A stretch of 64,000 nt of DNA from Hyperoplus lanceolatus. Its lineage: Eukaryota > Chordata > Actinopteri > Uranoscopiformes > Ammodytidae. The DNA lies in the NCBI GenBank assembly GCA_026929865.2, contig CM049398.1, positions 16,150,001-16,214,000 on the forward strand, written 5' to 3'. The position numbers were made by a program, and so were the translations under genes. Every line of letters begins with the position of its first letter. Positions within the stretch are counted from its first letter, which is position 1. The notes beneath the pieces were generated by a model. That model searched no databases, was not told the DNA's origin, and saw nothing but the letters and a program-made list of their open reading frames with translations. Below are positions 12,801 to 28,228 of the stretch, one piece after another.

Positions 12801-13727
12801 TTGGTGGAAATTGGAATCCAGGTGAACTTTGCCTGTGTGCATCTTGCACCTGTGAGTGTGTGGGATGAATTTCAATCCTGTAACCGTGTCATCCAGACCA
12901 GTATGTTTGACTCCCTTCTTTAAGAGAGCGCAAACCATCAGCGTCAGGTAGAGCTAACAAGAGGCTAAATAACAGTGACTCTAAACCTTTCTGACTGCAC
13001 CTCATTCCATGGAGGAGAATTTGCACTGAATAATCTCTTCATTGGCCATGCGATTAAACCCTTTAACTTGTTCTGAATCTAATTTGACCTTACACTATTA
13101 CACCCACGATATGCCAAGGGGCCTTTCCCACACTTTGTCTCGGCCTACGCACCGGCTGTGCTGCAAAATCCTAGTTACAGAACATAATGTTTGAGTTGAA
13201 AACCCCCAAAGGATTCCACCGTTTCATCAGAGGAACCGGCGGGCGCTATTATCTCTTATCTCTGACCGCTATCTCTCAGCACTGCTAACACACTCTCTCT
13301 CTCCACCAGCTGAGCTTATCTGGGCCATACAGCTACATGCATGCTGGGTGGAGGGAGGCAGCTGCAGTCGTTGTTTCCAAAGTCTGAAATCAGGCCAAAA
13401 AGTCATCTAAGTCTACATCACAAATCATTCTATCTTTCAGGTCTAGTGACTTTTCTTAAAGCCAATAATAGTACAGATCTGACCTCGAGTCTGTGTGACT
13501 CACTCACTCCGGAGAGACAGTGACTGAGGGAAAACACTGTGAGAGATAATTTATTCCTTTGGGAGCTCACAAAGTCTTCATACAATAAGGCCGTATGACT
13601 GCCTCCTCTTTCAATGGAACCATTCAGAGGAAAAACAAAAATCAAACTGAGAAGTCTGGGGAAAGGAGAAATAAAGACTGGCTGCTGGAATTGTGTCAGA
13701 GACCCTCTATGTTTTACTACACTGCCA
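9827..13727. other. Non-coding stretch
   Basis: AT-rich DNA without a supported exon. Around 12020-12180 a more GC-balanced, purine-rich segment (CAGCTTTCAGCCAGCTTCTG onward) follows CCTCTAG; it could be exonic but has no further support. Confidence 0.4.
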
Positions 13728-13802
13728 CCACACACACACGGCGCACAGTCGCACACACACACGGCGCACAGTCGCACACACACACACACCCAAACACACA
13801 CG
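13728..13802. repeat. CA-rich minisatellite
   Basis: CA runs interrupted by GGCGCACAGTCG, which occurs twice with the same spacing, giving a unit of about 23 bp. Confidence 0.8.
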
Positions 13803-13977
13803 CCCTTTGACCCTGTGCTCGTCTGCTAAATGCCGATTCTTCATGCGTAAAAGAGGACAGCAGTGTCACTTCTCATTAATCAGCCGATGGAGACGTCACT
13901 CAGTTTACTCTCTTCTCCTTTATTTTTATACATGTCCCCCCTTAAGGCCACATGAGGTTGTGTTCATGTCACACACT

Positions 13978-13979
<2 letters not shown>

Positions 13980-14035
<56 letters not shown>

Positions 14036-14080
14036 AAATATAAAAAAAAAAATATATAAAAAATATATATATATATGCTA
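13980..14080. repeat. AT microsatellite and A/T-only tract
   Basis: About 25 TA units at 13981-14030 followed by degenerate ATATAAA sequence. Confidence 0.9.
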
Positions 14081-14259
14081 AATGATAAATCATATTACTG
14101 AAAACAAAGCTAAAGATTTGGAGTTGACATATGTACGTTATTTTGCCATTATTTTACTGGTCCGGCCCACTTGAGATCAGAGAGGCTGTATGTGAGATTT
14201 GTTAGATTTTTCAGTCAGCAACATCTTGGTCAATGAAGACCTTACTATGACATCATACG

Positions 14260-14853
14260 CAGTGGCCTAAAGCAGGTGATCAATCATTTTTCACAAGGGA
14301 TCTCTGTACCCCCCAATAAATGTCTTAGTAAAGGTTGCTGCTGGCCATGGGAATAGGAGGTGCGCCGCAGCAAAAATTTGGGGGATATTTTTTGACACAA
14401 TCAATCATCAATATTAGCATGATATTTAGCCACATATATTGGCCTATTTACAGCCCTCAGAAAACTGACAGCTCTTCTTAGATGCAAGTTCATCAATTCA
14501 TGGCTTAAAATCCTGAGCTGTAGAATGTTCAGCAGACATTCCTAGCTGTTAGCCACGTAAATTTCCTAACAGTTGGGAGCGTATGCGACGTGTGGATATG
14601 GCACAGGCTCCATGTGGCCCGCGGGCCTTGAGTTTTACACATGTGGTTTAGAGTGTTAGAGATTTGAGCAGTATTCCTAGTTCATTCAATTGTTGCTGAA
14701 ATCTCACATCTGTCAAAGGCCAATAAACTCTTGTCTGACTGCTAAGCAGTTAAAGTCAGCTAGGACTCCAAATAATAATTATTGTCATTATTGAATCATT
14801 TGCTGATAGGAGAAAATCATGAAAAATGATTGATCACCTGCTTTAGGCCACTG
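14260..14853. mobile_element. MITE with 33-bp perfect terminal inverted repeats
   Basis: Bases 14261-14293 are the exact reverse complement of 14820-14852; one more base pairs on each outside edge, so the termini read CAGTGGCC...GGCCACTG. The 594-bp element has no coding frame. No target duplication is obvious, so superfamily is not assigned. Inside, around 14610-14650, is a common fish/vertebrate repeat motif (CATGTGGCCCGCGGGCCTTG). Confidence 0.8.
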
Positions 14854-16159
14854 GAGCACCCATAGTTATCAATAGATCGCACACTGCAGAAGTCTTATTG
14901 AACAAGAAGGCACCATGGCACCAACACTGCTTGGAAGGAAGCAGAGCCTCAGAGATCAATACATCCTGCTCAGTTATCAGTTGATATTTTCCTTGTCGTC
15001 TGAAGTCAGCCATGGCCTGGTTTTTCTTTTTTTTCAGTAAGTCTTGAGTGTTGCCAGGTCTCGTTCTTAGCCCTAAATACCTTTTTTGGCTCATTTCTGT
15101 GCCGGCACTGATTAAATAATCTGTTTTTTAGAGTGGTGCATGGAGGAATGCGCTTTAGGAATATTTGGATTGAGGCTTACCCCGTGCTTGAACCTTTCTG
15201 ATCCGGTCACTGAAAGTTGTGAGATGGACTCTTAAAGTCTGTTGCCCGGCCTGAGGTCTTATTGGAGGACTGTCGAATGAGAGCGTGCGTCTGTTAATTT
15301 ACATCAGTGGGCAGCAGCAGCAGCAGCAGCAACAGTGTATATCTTGAGTTGAGAGCTGCTGGGTAGTGAGGAGAAGGAGGGTACGTCAAGGAGCTGAGTC
15401 GAAGCAGTTAACCCTGACATCTGACCCTCTTTATGAAGGAGGGAGTTGAACTACTGGCATCAATAATACATCACATGATAATCATTACTTGACTTTCCTA
15501 CTCTTCGGCTCCCCGTGGATTTTGTAGATGATGAGAGCAGGTCTTCTCAGCCTGTAAGTAGTGTTTCTGTAAAAGTTAAGCTTCCGGAATAAAAACCCTG
15601 ACTGACTCCCTCCTCCCAGCTGCTTGACACATCTCCTCTTGTCCCTTGCTGGAGGCTTCTCTTCCTGAAACCTCATCATCATTTAGCCTCATTAGTCTGT
15701 CACTGCTCTGATTCGGTTACAGGAAGAACCTTGAAAAAAAACAGCAGCCTAGGCTCCCACACACACACACACACACTCTCACACACAATGCACACAGACA
15801 GTTATGTCGACACACTCCTGCCCCCGCTTCCTCATTAGTATCGGAAAAATTAACTGAAAATATATGCGTACAGAGACCAAACCTTTCCATATCTTGCTTT
15901 GAATATTAAAAACACATAATGTGTAAAATTCTCTAAAAGGTTCAGTAAGCAAAATGGTACTTTTGGCTAACTTCCTGTCAGTGAATGCAGTGAGCAATCC
16001 CCTCCCTCGTCCCTACGTCACCACATTAATGCACTGCGTTCTTCAAGCAGTGAGTCATGTAGCATTATCGCAGATCCGTAAGTGCGATAAAACATGATAA
16101 AAACCATCAAAACAGACATTGGGATGGATTTTTACCTGCTCCGCCATTGTAGGCGCATA
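14854..16159. other. Non-coding stretch
   Basis: Contains a short CAG run (about 15314-15332) and a short AC run (about 15758-15776). No exon or RNA gene recognised. Confidence 0.4.
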
Positions 16160-16175
16160 AACATTCACCCTTCTG

Positions 16176-16360
16176 GGGCGCCCTTAGCTCAGTTGGTAGG
16201 GCGTCCCCCCCATGGGCCTCGGCCAGCAGCGTACCCGGTTTGATTCCAAACGTTCTCTGCATGTCACTCCCCTCTCTGCCCCATTTCAACTCTGTCTCTA
16301 CACTATCAATAAAGCATAAAAATTGTCAAAAAATATCTTTAAAAAAAAATTATAATAAAT
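16176..16360 (+). mobile_element. tRNA-derived SINE with 16-bp target duplication
   Basis: Head GCGCCCTTAGCTCAGTTGGT (tRNA box A region), box B-like GGTTTGATTCC, body CTGCATGTCACTCCCCTCTC and the tail CTATCAATAAAGC followed by A-rich sequence. Flanked by AACATTCACCCTTCTG at 16160-16175 and the same with one change at 16361-16376, as expected of LINE-mediated insertion. It is a SINE, not a functional tRNA gene: there is no cloverleaf beyond the head. Confidence 0.88.
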
Positions 16361-16376
16361 AACATTCACCCCTCTG

Positions 16377-20460
<4,084 letters not shown>

Positions 20461-21368
20461 AAGCCCCTTTTACACAGCCAGTGAAAGCCGGGAATATGCT
20501 GGAATTTCGGCCCCCCGCCCTGCTGTATAAATGCGACCGCTGCGGAACGAGGGAAGAAAGGTGCGAGAGATTGTTCTGGGAATTTTACTACCTCGGGGGG
20601 TAGTAAGATTCCCGACACAATCAGTTCCGCCTCTCTGTTTAAATGCGGCCAGCTTGTTGTTGCGGAACAGGGGGGCGTTTGACGTTCCATAGCCTACGTT
20701 CTAAACATGCGACCATGTTAGTAGTTGAAGGACGTGTGTTTAACATTAACCACGGCGGCCTGATGTCCCGTAAAAATCACCAAATAAAAGGAACGGCGTA
20801 TAATCTAGCTGGTCATAAAGTCCGCTGCTCAATCCAAACCCCCACGCTTCATTTTGCAGAGTGTATGAGTCTATTTCTGCCCAGGAGAAGTTGTACAATG
20901 GGAAAGCTAGGCTAAGCTATGCTGCGAACGGATCGCCACCGCTATTATTATCCTAAGTCTGAGCGTATATCCACACTTTATTTCTGTCTACAGTAACGTG
21001 ACTTCACACACTGTGTGTATGTGTATGTGTGTGTCTGATTGGCAGATCGCTGCCCTTACAAAGAGACTCGCTCACAGCCAACCTGTCACACAAACACACA
21101 CACACACACAGACACAGAGGTGAAGCAGTGAGCAGCGGAGTGATTTTTGTCAGTTTGGTTAACAGTCCCAGAGATGTTGGACTCAGCGCGTTGCGAGATC
21201 AACCGGCACATTGTGGGGACAGTAAAATACGGCCCTCTTACTGCAAGCTCCAGCACTTCTGCTCTCAATTCACCGGCCAGTGTTGTTGTAAAGCAGATGA
21301 CCCGCACGGCGCTAAATGTTTACGTCACAAGCACCTCTTTCATTCCGGAACGCTGTGTAAAAGGGGCT
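20461..21368. mobile_element. Inverted-repeat DNA element, AAGCCCCTTTTACACAGC termini
   Basis: Left end AAGCCCCTTTTACACAGC (20461-20478) is matched in reverse complement at 21352-21368 (17 bases). Just inside both ends are short CCGGAA/GGAACG-like motifs. A second right-end-like sequence, CTGTAAAATGGGCT, lies at about 21474-21487, so the element may extend to there or adjoin a relative. No transposase frame. Target duplication unclear. Confidence 0.65.
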
Positions 21369-21384
21369 ACTGATGCGCCAGCAG

Positions 21385-21435
21385 GCCGGCGTTGCTTGGT
21401 TCTGTGTAAATAACACAGAAGCAAGCAAAGCCGGC
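21385..21435. repeat. Perfectly placed 23-bp inverted repeat (hairpin)
   Basis: Arms 21385-21407 and 21413-21435 match at 21 of 23 positions (GCCGGC...GCCGGC) around a 5-nt AT-rich loop. It lies beside the AAGCCCC-ended element and is probably part of a related foldback element. Confidence 0.75.
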
Positions 21436-21560
21436 ATATTGGAGTGATGTTGTTCCGTCAATATGCTGCAATCTCTGTAAAATGGGCTATAGTGAAAAGC
21501 TATACTGATTGACCATGCAGGCCGACTCAGCTTTATTATACAGATATACTTTAAGACTAA

Positions 21561-22645
21561 GACCCCGTTTCCACTTGGCATTAACATCTGACTTTTGTAA
21601 TCGGATCACATGAATACAGCTCTAACTACAGGTGAAAACACTCTCAAGACGCATTGAGATCGGATCACAAAAACCACATTCGGAGGTGGTTTATGTCGGT
21701 TGTGTCGCTTGTATCCACATTCATTTTGTAGTGGGAACACCTATGTGGTTTTTTGTCACATTAGGGACCGCCTACTCAACTGCTGCCCCCTGCCTGAGCG
21801 GAAATACGTTGAAAATGCATCACTGGCGTTCATGCAGCTTTTATAGAACCCTCATGAACGTTAGTTGCATCCGCCAGTATTGTAAATGACAAGCTTTCTG
21901 TCCTCTGTTTTCATTTCACTGTGTAAATCTGAAAACACGGAAATCGCTGCTATTGACTGGAGATCTGCAAGGCAACAACTTCCTGTTCTTATCTGCTTAA
22001 GAATAAAAGTCAACTCGCGTTTGGCTAGTAACAGGCTTTTAATGTGAAGGCGCACAGGAAATATTCTGTTCGCATGTGCAGTATCTTAACTGCATATAGA
22101 AAGCCGTGTAGGCTACTGGTGGTAGTGACAAGAGTGTAGCAGACGTTAGAAAAGCCGCCCGGCAAACACACATCTTTCACCAACCAAAGAGGCGTAATAA
22201 CTTACTCGCCTAAGAGTTTTTACTTTTATATAGGCCTTCTATCTATGATATTTCCCGCATTTGGCGAGTGTTAATGTAGAGCCCTCTAAGCAGCGTAGTG
22301 CATCGCTCCTCCTTGTCTAAATGAGACAGTATAGCCTATCTCGTCAACCTAGACTGGTAATTATCTTCGCATGTAGGCTTAATGCATTTTAATAGCAAAT
22401 GCGATTAAAACTGTGGCACTGTACAGCCCTGTATGTTTACTTGTTTGAACCCCACCGGTTAAAAACAGCAATGCAAACGGAAATTATGTACGTGTTGATT
22501 TAAATACAGCGCGGGTAAATGGAATCGGATCACAAGTAGACAGAGAAGTCACATTTGAAAATACAAATGGGAACACAGACTGAGAGCTGGCCACTTGTAA
22601 CCAGATTCAAAAAGTCAGATGTTAATCCCAGGTGGAAACAGGGTC
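21561..22645. mobile_element. Harbinger-like MITE with TAA target duplication
   Basis: Left GACCCCGTTTCCACTTGGCA is inverted at the right end (CCAGGTGGAAACAGGGTC); the terminal repeat continues for about 37 bp through ATTAACATCTGACTTTT. TAA flanks both ends (21558-21560 and 22646-22648), the 3-bp duplication of PIF/Harbinger elements. 1085 bp without a transposase. The interior is related in reverse orientation to the element at 39172-40235. Confidence 0.8.
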
Positions 22646-22648
22646 TAA

Positions 22649-23391
22649 GAGCACTCTTTCTGGTTACATTGTACTTTTCCACTGATTTTCCCTCATTCCA
22701 CACTCCCTCTCCATCATGATTTATTCTTAATGAAGATCTCCACAGCAGGAAGCTTCACAGCCACGTGTCATTCCCTTCTCCACTCACAGAGGAAAGAAAC
22801 AAAGCAACGGCCCCTTTTCTTTCTTTCCCAACCTCACCATTGCCCCATTTCTATTCAAATAAGACGGGGTGGCAAGAATTATGGGGGAAGAACGAGGTGC
22901 ATGAAAGGGATGAAAGTGTGGCGGCCCCCACCTCCCAGTGTCAGAGTGTGAATGGGGCTGCCCACCCCTCTCTGCAGGGGGTTTCCTCCCTCTCCTGCAG
23001 CATGTGTGCTCATAGTACACAACAGACTGTGCAAGTCTAGTTGGAGTTTCAATTGAAAGGCTGTCATAAAGTGTTTTTGTACATGGTGACAGTAGACTGC
23101 ATAAATGCTCTAACTGTACAAATCTTCACGATCAAACGATTGATGTTAAATGAGTGGATATTCAAAATAGAGCTGCAAATAACCATCTTTTTAAATTGTT
23201 CAATAAAAAAAAGATCACATTTCATATTCACAAACTGGGTCCATTAAGTGTTTTCCGTGTTGCTTGAAAAACTGCTTTTACAATTTATCGATTACATAAA
23301 TAGCTGCCAATTAGGTTTCTCTCCATCAATTAAGCAGTAAATGAACTACTTTTCCCATGCTCTCATTTAAAACCCTTTTTTTTTTTTCTTA
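22649..23391. other. Non-coding stretch
   Basis: No exon or complete repeat recognised. Overlapping frames at 22730-23070 on both strands are not conserved-looking. Confidence 0.4.
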
Positions 23392-23530
23392 GATATGTTT
23401 TTGGCATTTTTATGCTTTATTGATAGTGCAGAGAGACAGAGGTGAAATGGGCCAGAGTGGGGAGTGACATGCAGAGAACGACCACGGGGGGGGAGGGAGA
23501 CACCCTACCAACTGAGCTAAGGGCGCCCCC
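23392..23530 (-). mobile_element. tRNA-derived SINE lacking box B
   Basis: On the - strand: GGGCGCCCTTAGCTCAGTTG head with box A, then a G/C homopolymer and directly TTCTCTGCATGTCACTCC; the GGTTCGA-type box B is missing. Tail CTATCAATAAAGC. Flanking TCATTTAAA occurs on both sides (about 23363 and 23532), the likely target duplication. Confidence 0.8.
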
Positions 23531-26045
23531 TTCATTTAAATACCTTTTAATAAATCTGATTTATTTCTGCTGATGTTGACATCTCTTATTATTTATAAAT
23601 AAACTGGCAAGATCGCAGTAGTACATCAAGTTCTTTGACATTTAATTTAACTTTGGTTGAAAGTTTGGATTTTACTGCTCCATATCACAACATACTTAAT
23701 CTGAGAGCTAAAGACATCAAACTTTTAGGAATCAACTTCAACGTGAGAAGGCTAAATTCTGGAGGAGTACTAACGCAGCATTTGCTCAGTCTGAAATATT
23801 CATGCTTCAGTCTTGAGACAGTAAACCCATTTTAATGGCAACATAGAGCAGATGATGGTGAAGCCACAGACACGCCTGCAGACACATATTATCCACTCTC
23901 TTTTTATTCTGTCAGGGGTGGTTGCACTTCTACTGTAATGAGACGTGTTCTCTGAAATGCCCCTGGCAAAAGGAGTTTATTTATTTATAGAATTATTTAT
24001 GTTGAACTCATAGTAGTTCCACTGACCTGAGAAGATATACTGTATGCACTGCACATCCACACAGGGAGTGAGCCAACTGTGTTCTGGCTGTGTTGCACTA
24101 ACGTCTGTCTGGCAGGATTGTGAGCCACAGAGACTGACTCCATGACTAAATATAAAGCCAACTTTACCAGAGTATTTTCCACCAGGGATGTGTGTGGATG
24201 TCTGCTCCAAATAAATGTTCACTCATGCTTAGATGTGGTGTTTGTGGGAGGCTGCAGAGGTCGTTTGTCTTCATGCCGGTGTCCAGGAATCCTCTGAACT
24301 GCGGTCTGTCTGACAAGACCGTTACTGGGACAATAGTATACACTTTGCTGATAGAAAATTATTGAAAGAACTGCTGTAGATTTTTTGTTCAGCCACATCT
24401 AGTACTCCAGAAATGGCAGCAAAAATCCAGATACTAAACCTTGTAAGCTGAGCCTGTGTCACAGAGGTGATGATTCAATTGTGTTTTTGTGTGACTGGGG
24501 TTTACCAGGTATGTCGGTACGAGTCCCTCCACTCCCGTTGTAGAGCCTCTGACCACCTTACCAATGTCATTTGTGGCTGTGACTCGTAATTCTTATAATG
24601 CCAAAATGTGTGTCAAAACAACCGTGCCTTATTTTTTTTCTAGTAAAAGCCCACTCCCTCGGTAGCATTTCCACGAGCCAACTCTCAAGAGAAGCAGCAA
24701 TTTTGTTTGTAAACTTGACTTCGAAAACATTTGTCATCCCACTTAGGCTTTATTCCATGAGCTGACGTTTTGGCAACAGTGTGCCTTCTTCGGAGCTTAG
24801 AGGGAAAAGCTTGACAACTTTGTATTTTTAGCTGCCGGCAAGTGACGGGGATAACCGGACATTCAAAATCTTCTGTATACAAAATATACTCTATTCTGAT
24901 AGTTTCAATACCTTTTCCTGTCACATGCTGTTAGTTCACATTCAACTTGATTCAATTAAAAGTCTTGTGCATGTAAATAATTTAGTTTTCCTGAGGCGTT
25001 TCACATGTTTGTGTGTACGTTGTAGACTGATAGATTCCCCTAAAGCGTCCCTGTAATTGTGACGATGGCTGCAGACAGCGCCTCACACATAAGCTGCCGT
25101 CCAATCACATTGAGGCTGAAGATGAGCAAACTCTATCTGCCATGGCTCGGAAGTTTTCACTTAAGAGTTTAATTTCATTTTCAGGGCAGTAGAGTGAAGC
25201 CTGAGCCTTAAATAAATGCTGACGCTGCTGACTGTAACTGCAGATGCTTTGCTATGGGAAAGTAGACACTCACACCATCACTGACCCCTGCCCTCCCCCT
25301 CAGCTAAAGACAGTGTTAGTATGCTTGCCGTGGCAGGGTAAGTGGACCTTGATTGATCAATATTGATTAGAACTGTATTTGTCAGACAGTAATGGGCCTC
25401 CCCCTCAGGACATCAATGTCTACCCCCCCTCCCTCCCCTGGCCCCACTTCACCCATCTCCAAATGTCCCACTTGTATTTGAAGAGCCTTCCCCCCTACGT
25501 GTGGCCCCTTGACCTCTAACCAAAATACTCTTCACTTAGTTTGCGCTCTTCCTCTGTATTTCCATCCAACATCAGAGCACATGCTTTTGTTTACTTTTGT
25601 GTAAATCCATCAGCTCTTTCTGGTTCAGTAATTGAGATAATAATTAAGACATATTTTTTTTTGCTGAGGCAAAATGCCACAAGGACCTACATGACGTGAT
25701 GTATTGTTACTCTGTTTGTGTGCAAGCCAGCCTGTGTATGCAAACGTGTTTACAGCACAGATGAGTTGCAGTAAAACCGCCTGGGGCATCTTTGTTCAGA
25801 CTCCTCAACAAACAATGACATGGAGAGCATGGAAATGATTACAGCTGCTTGGTTACTATCACCACACGCAGATTATGCAAAAGACAAAGGGTTAAAATAT
25901 CACCATGGGAAATGTGTTCAGATTAACATAAACAATCTAATTTACTGTTTGTGAAAAGTGAAAGTTGTTTTAATAACTGTACAACAAATGTGCTGTAGAT
26001 GTGGGATTTAACAAGATGTCAATTCTTTCCCATTTTTCCCCACAG
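23531..26045. other. Non-coding stretch
   Basis: No coding signature. Ends in the splice acceptor of the candidate non-coding exon at 26046. Confidence 0.4.
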
Positions 26046-26138
26046 AGTGAAATACTGAGCTTTCCCCTCCTGCACCGTGACGTGAAACCTCACCACGCCC
26101 TCTCCACCTGCACACGGCACAGCTGAAGGCAGAGCAAG
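26046..26138 (+). other. Candidate non-coding 5' exon of sipa1l3
   Basis: A strong pyrimidine tract ends CCCCACAG at 26045, followed by 93 nt without an ATG and then CAAG|GTGCGT. Such a segment would fit a 5' UTR exon upstream of the coding exon at 34814, since SIPA1L genes usually have one or more distant non-coding exons. Only the splice signals support it. Confidence 0.35.
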
Positions 26139-28169
26139 GTGCGTTATCTTACTTCCTGTACTCTGCTGAGGTGTGATTATGATCTGTTACATTTATCTGA
26201 ACTAAAATCAAATGTTTGTTTTGGTGTCATCCACTTTTCATGAATTGTCTTGAAACTTTAATTGTAAGAATTTCTCTTTAATCACTGTAATCGGTTGCTG
26301 TGTTAATTTGCCATTGACAGTTATTCGTCTAAATTAGTATTTTAGTGTGGTTAATTTAATATGTTGTGTGTTCAGTCTTTAATCAAGTAAAACATTTTTC
26401 TGTCTTTGTCTTGATAGATGTGTTTTTCGTTATTCTGCTTCAGTTAAACATATAGAACGTAACTGACTTCACATGCAGGATGTTTGGTTAAAGAAAAATG
26501 AGACTTGTGATAAAAGGCTCATTGACTTGATGACCTGTTGGATATTTTTTCTGCAGTGTTGGGTGAGCTGTCTGCTCTGTTGTTTTGTAGATAAAGCACT
26601 TCCTCATCGGCATTTTGTACTGATAATGAAAATCAGGTCAACTGTTGTATTCTCTTTTCCATGAATGAGAGCTGCACTAACGGCCTCTGTCACAACACAA
26701 CTTCCAGCATAACAGGATCTCCCACAATGCAATGCTGATTTAAATACTAGTTTACCTGTATTTTTCTGCAGACTCTTCCAGGTTTTTGTCTTGGGCTTTT
26801 TGTTATCAGATGCCTTTTTTATGATTTATAAAACTATTGTTTTTTTTTGCTTCAGGAAGCAGTTTGTCTTGTTTCTGAACTCTGTCTGTACTAATGTTAT
26901 CTTTATCTCTTGTGTCAACAAGGGTGCTGGAAATAGCAGAGATACTTTCCTTTATATTTTTTCTTTTAAGTCTTTAATTTCTGTAGTTTTTATATATGTA
27001 TACAGTATATTTTATTTTTTTGTAGTATCTTTGGCCATATTTTGATGTTAGGGATTGAATATTCAACATAGAAAAACTACCTAAAGCCTCTGAAAACCTG
27101 GTCTAAAATAGTAAAAAAGCATTGTCTTAGAGTACGGTGTCTCAATAAGCTTTTATTCAAGCTGTTTGACTGTTGATAGACCCTTTGACAGGACTGTGTT
27201 GGCATGGCCGTATCAACTTGTCTCCATGGCAACAGTCATTGTTTTTAAAGAACGCTCGGACAGAGAACTGCCGTGATTGGTTCAAAATACTCATTGTGTC
27301 ATAAGAACAAGAGCATAGCTCGCCTCATCTCAACCGAATTTCTGTAAAGTTTATCAAACTTAGATGACAATATTTTTAATTTGGATTGTAATACAGTATG
27401 CCTTACTCTTATAAGATGCTTACTATCAAGCACATAAAGCGTAAAATTACATTGAAGGATTTTGTGGATTTTGGTTTACAGGGGCTTCAGTGATATTAGT
27501 TTAATATTGGTAAAGCATCAATTTAATGAAGTATCTTATCTTATCAGGTATTTCATTAATTAGCCAAACCACTCACATCTGTCCTGTTACTGTATCCTTA
27601 AACTGTATCTTAATCATCATCAATCATATCTACAAATTTGGTTGCAATTCATTTTCAATCTTTTCAATTAAAATACTAATCTTTACATATATAAAGCATT
27701 AGAAAACAGGGCCTATCACCATAGATCCCAGGGAGACCTTACCAAATGTTTTGTGATCCAAAACCCGAAAATATTCTATCGAAATAGAAATATGGAAGAA
27801 TATTTTACAATGAACCTGCAGATAGAAACAAAGGCAGTGGATTATTATCTTCATTAGATTCAGTTTCATATTAAACTGTTTATTTCTTTATGGTTAAAAG
27901 GCCTTGAGCAATACCCTGAATCCCATCCAGCTACTACAATATTGACCTATGACCTCGTCAAGAAAATGTCAGAAAATTCCCTTCTTTTTGGGGGCAAACC
28001 AGAGAGATAGAAACGTTTCATACAAGCTTTGCAGCATGAGAATATTAAGTTTCGATCTCCCCTCTGATTCTTCTTTCCATTTCAGTCTCAACTCAAACAA
28101 TGTTGAAGGTGAATGGAGATAATGAAGATAATTCATTATTTTTAGGAGCACCTTTCATAATACTCCAGT

Positions 28170-28171
<2 letters not shown>

Positions 28172-28214
<43 letters not shown>

Positions 28215-28228
28215 ATAGATAAATAAAA
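28172..28228. repeat. (TAAA)n microsatellite
   Basis: About thirteen AAAT/TAAA units with one substitution (TAGA) near the end. Confidence 0.9.

Noticed and set aside
16176-16260. Possible tRNA gene
   Set aside because: Box A and box B are present, but the rest is a SINE body and tail with a target duplication; no cloverleaf.
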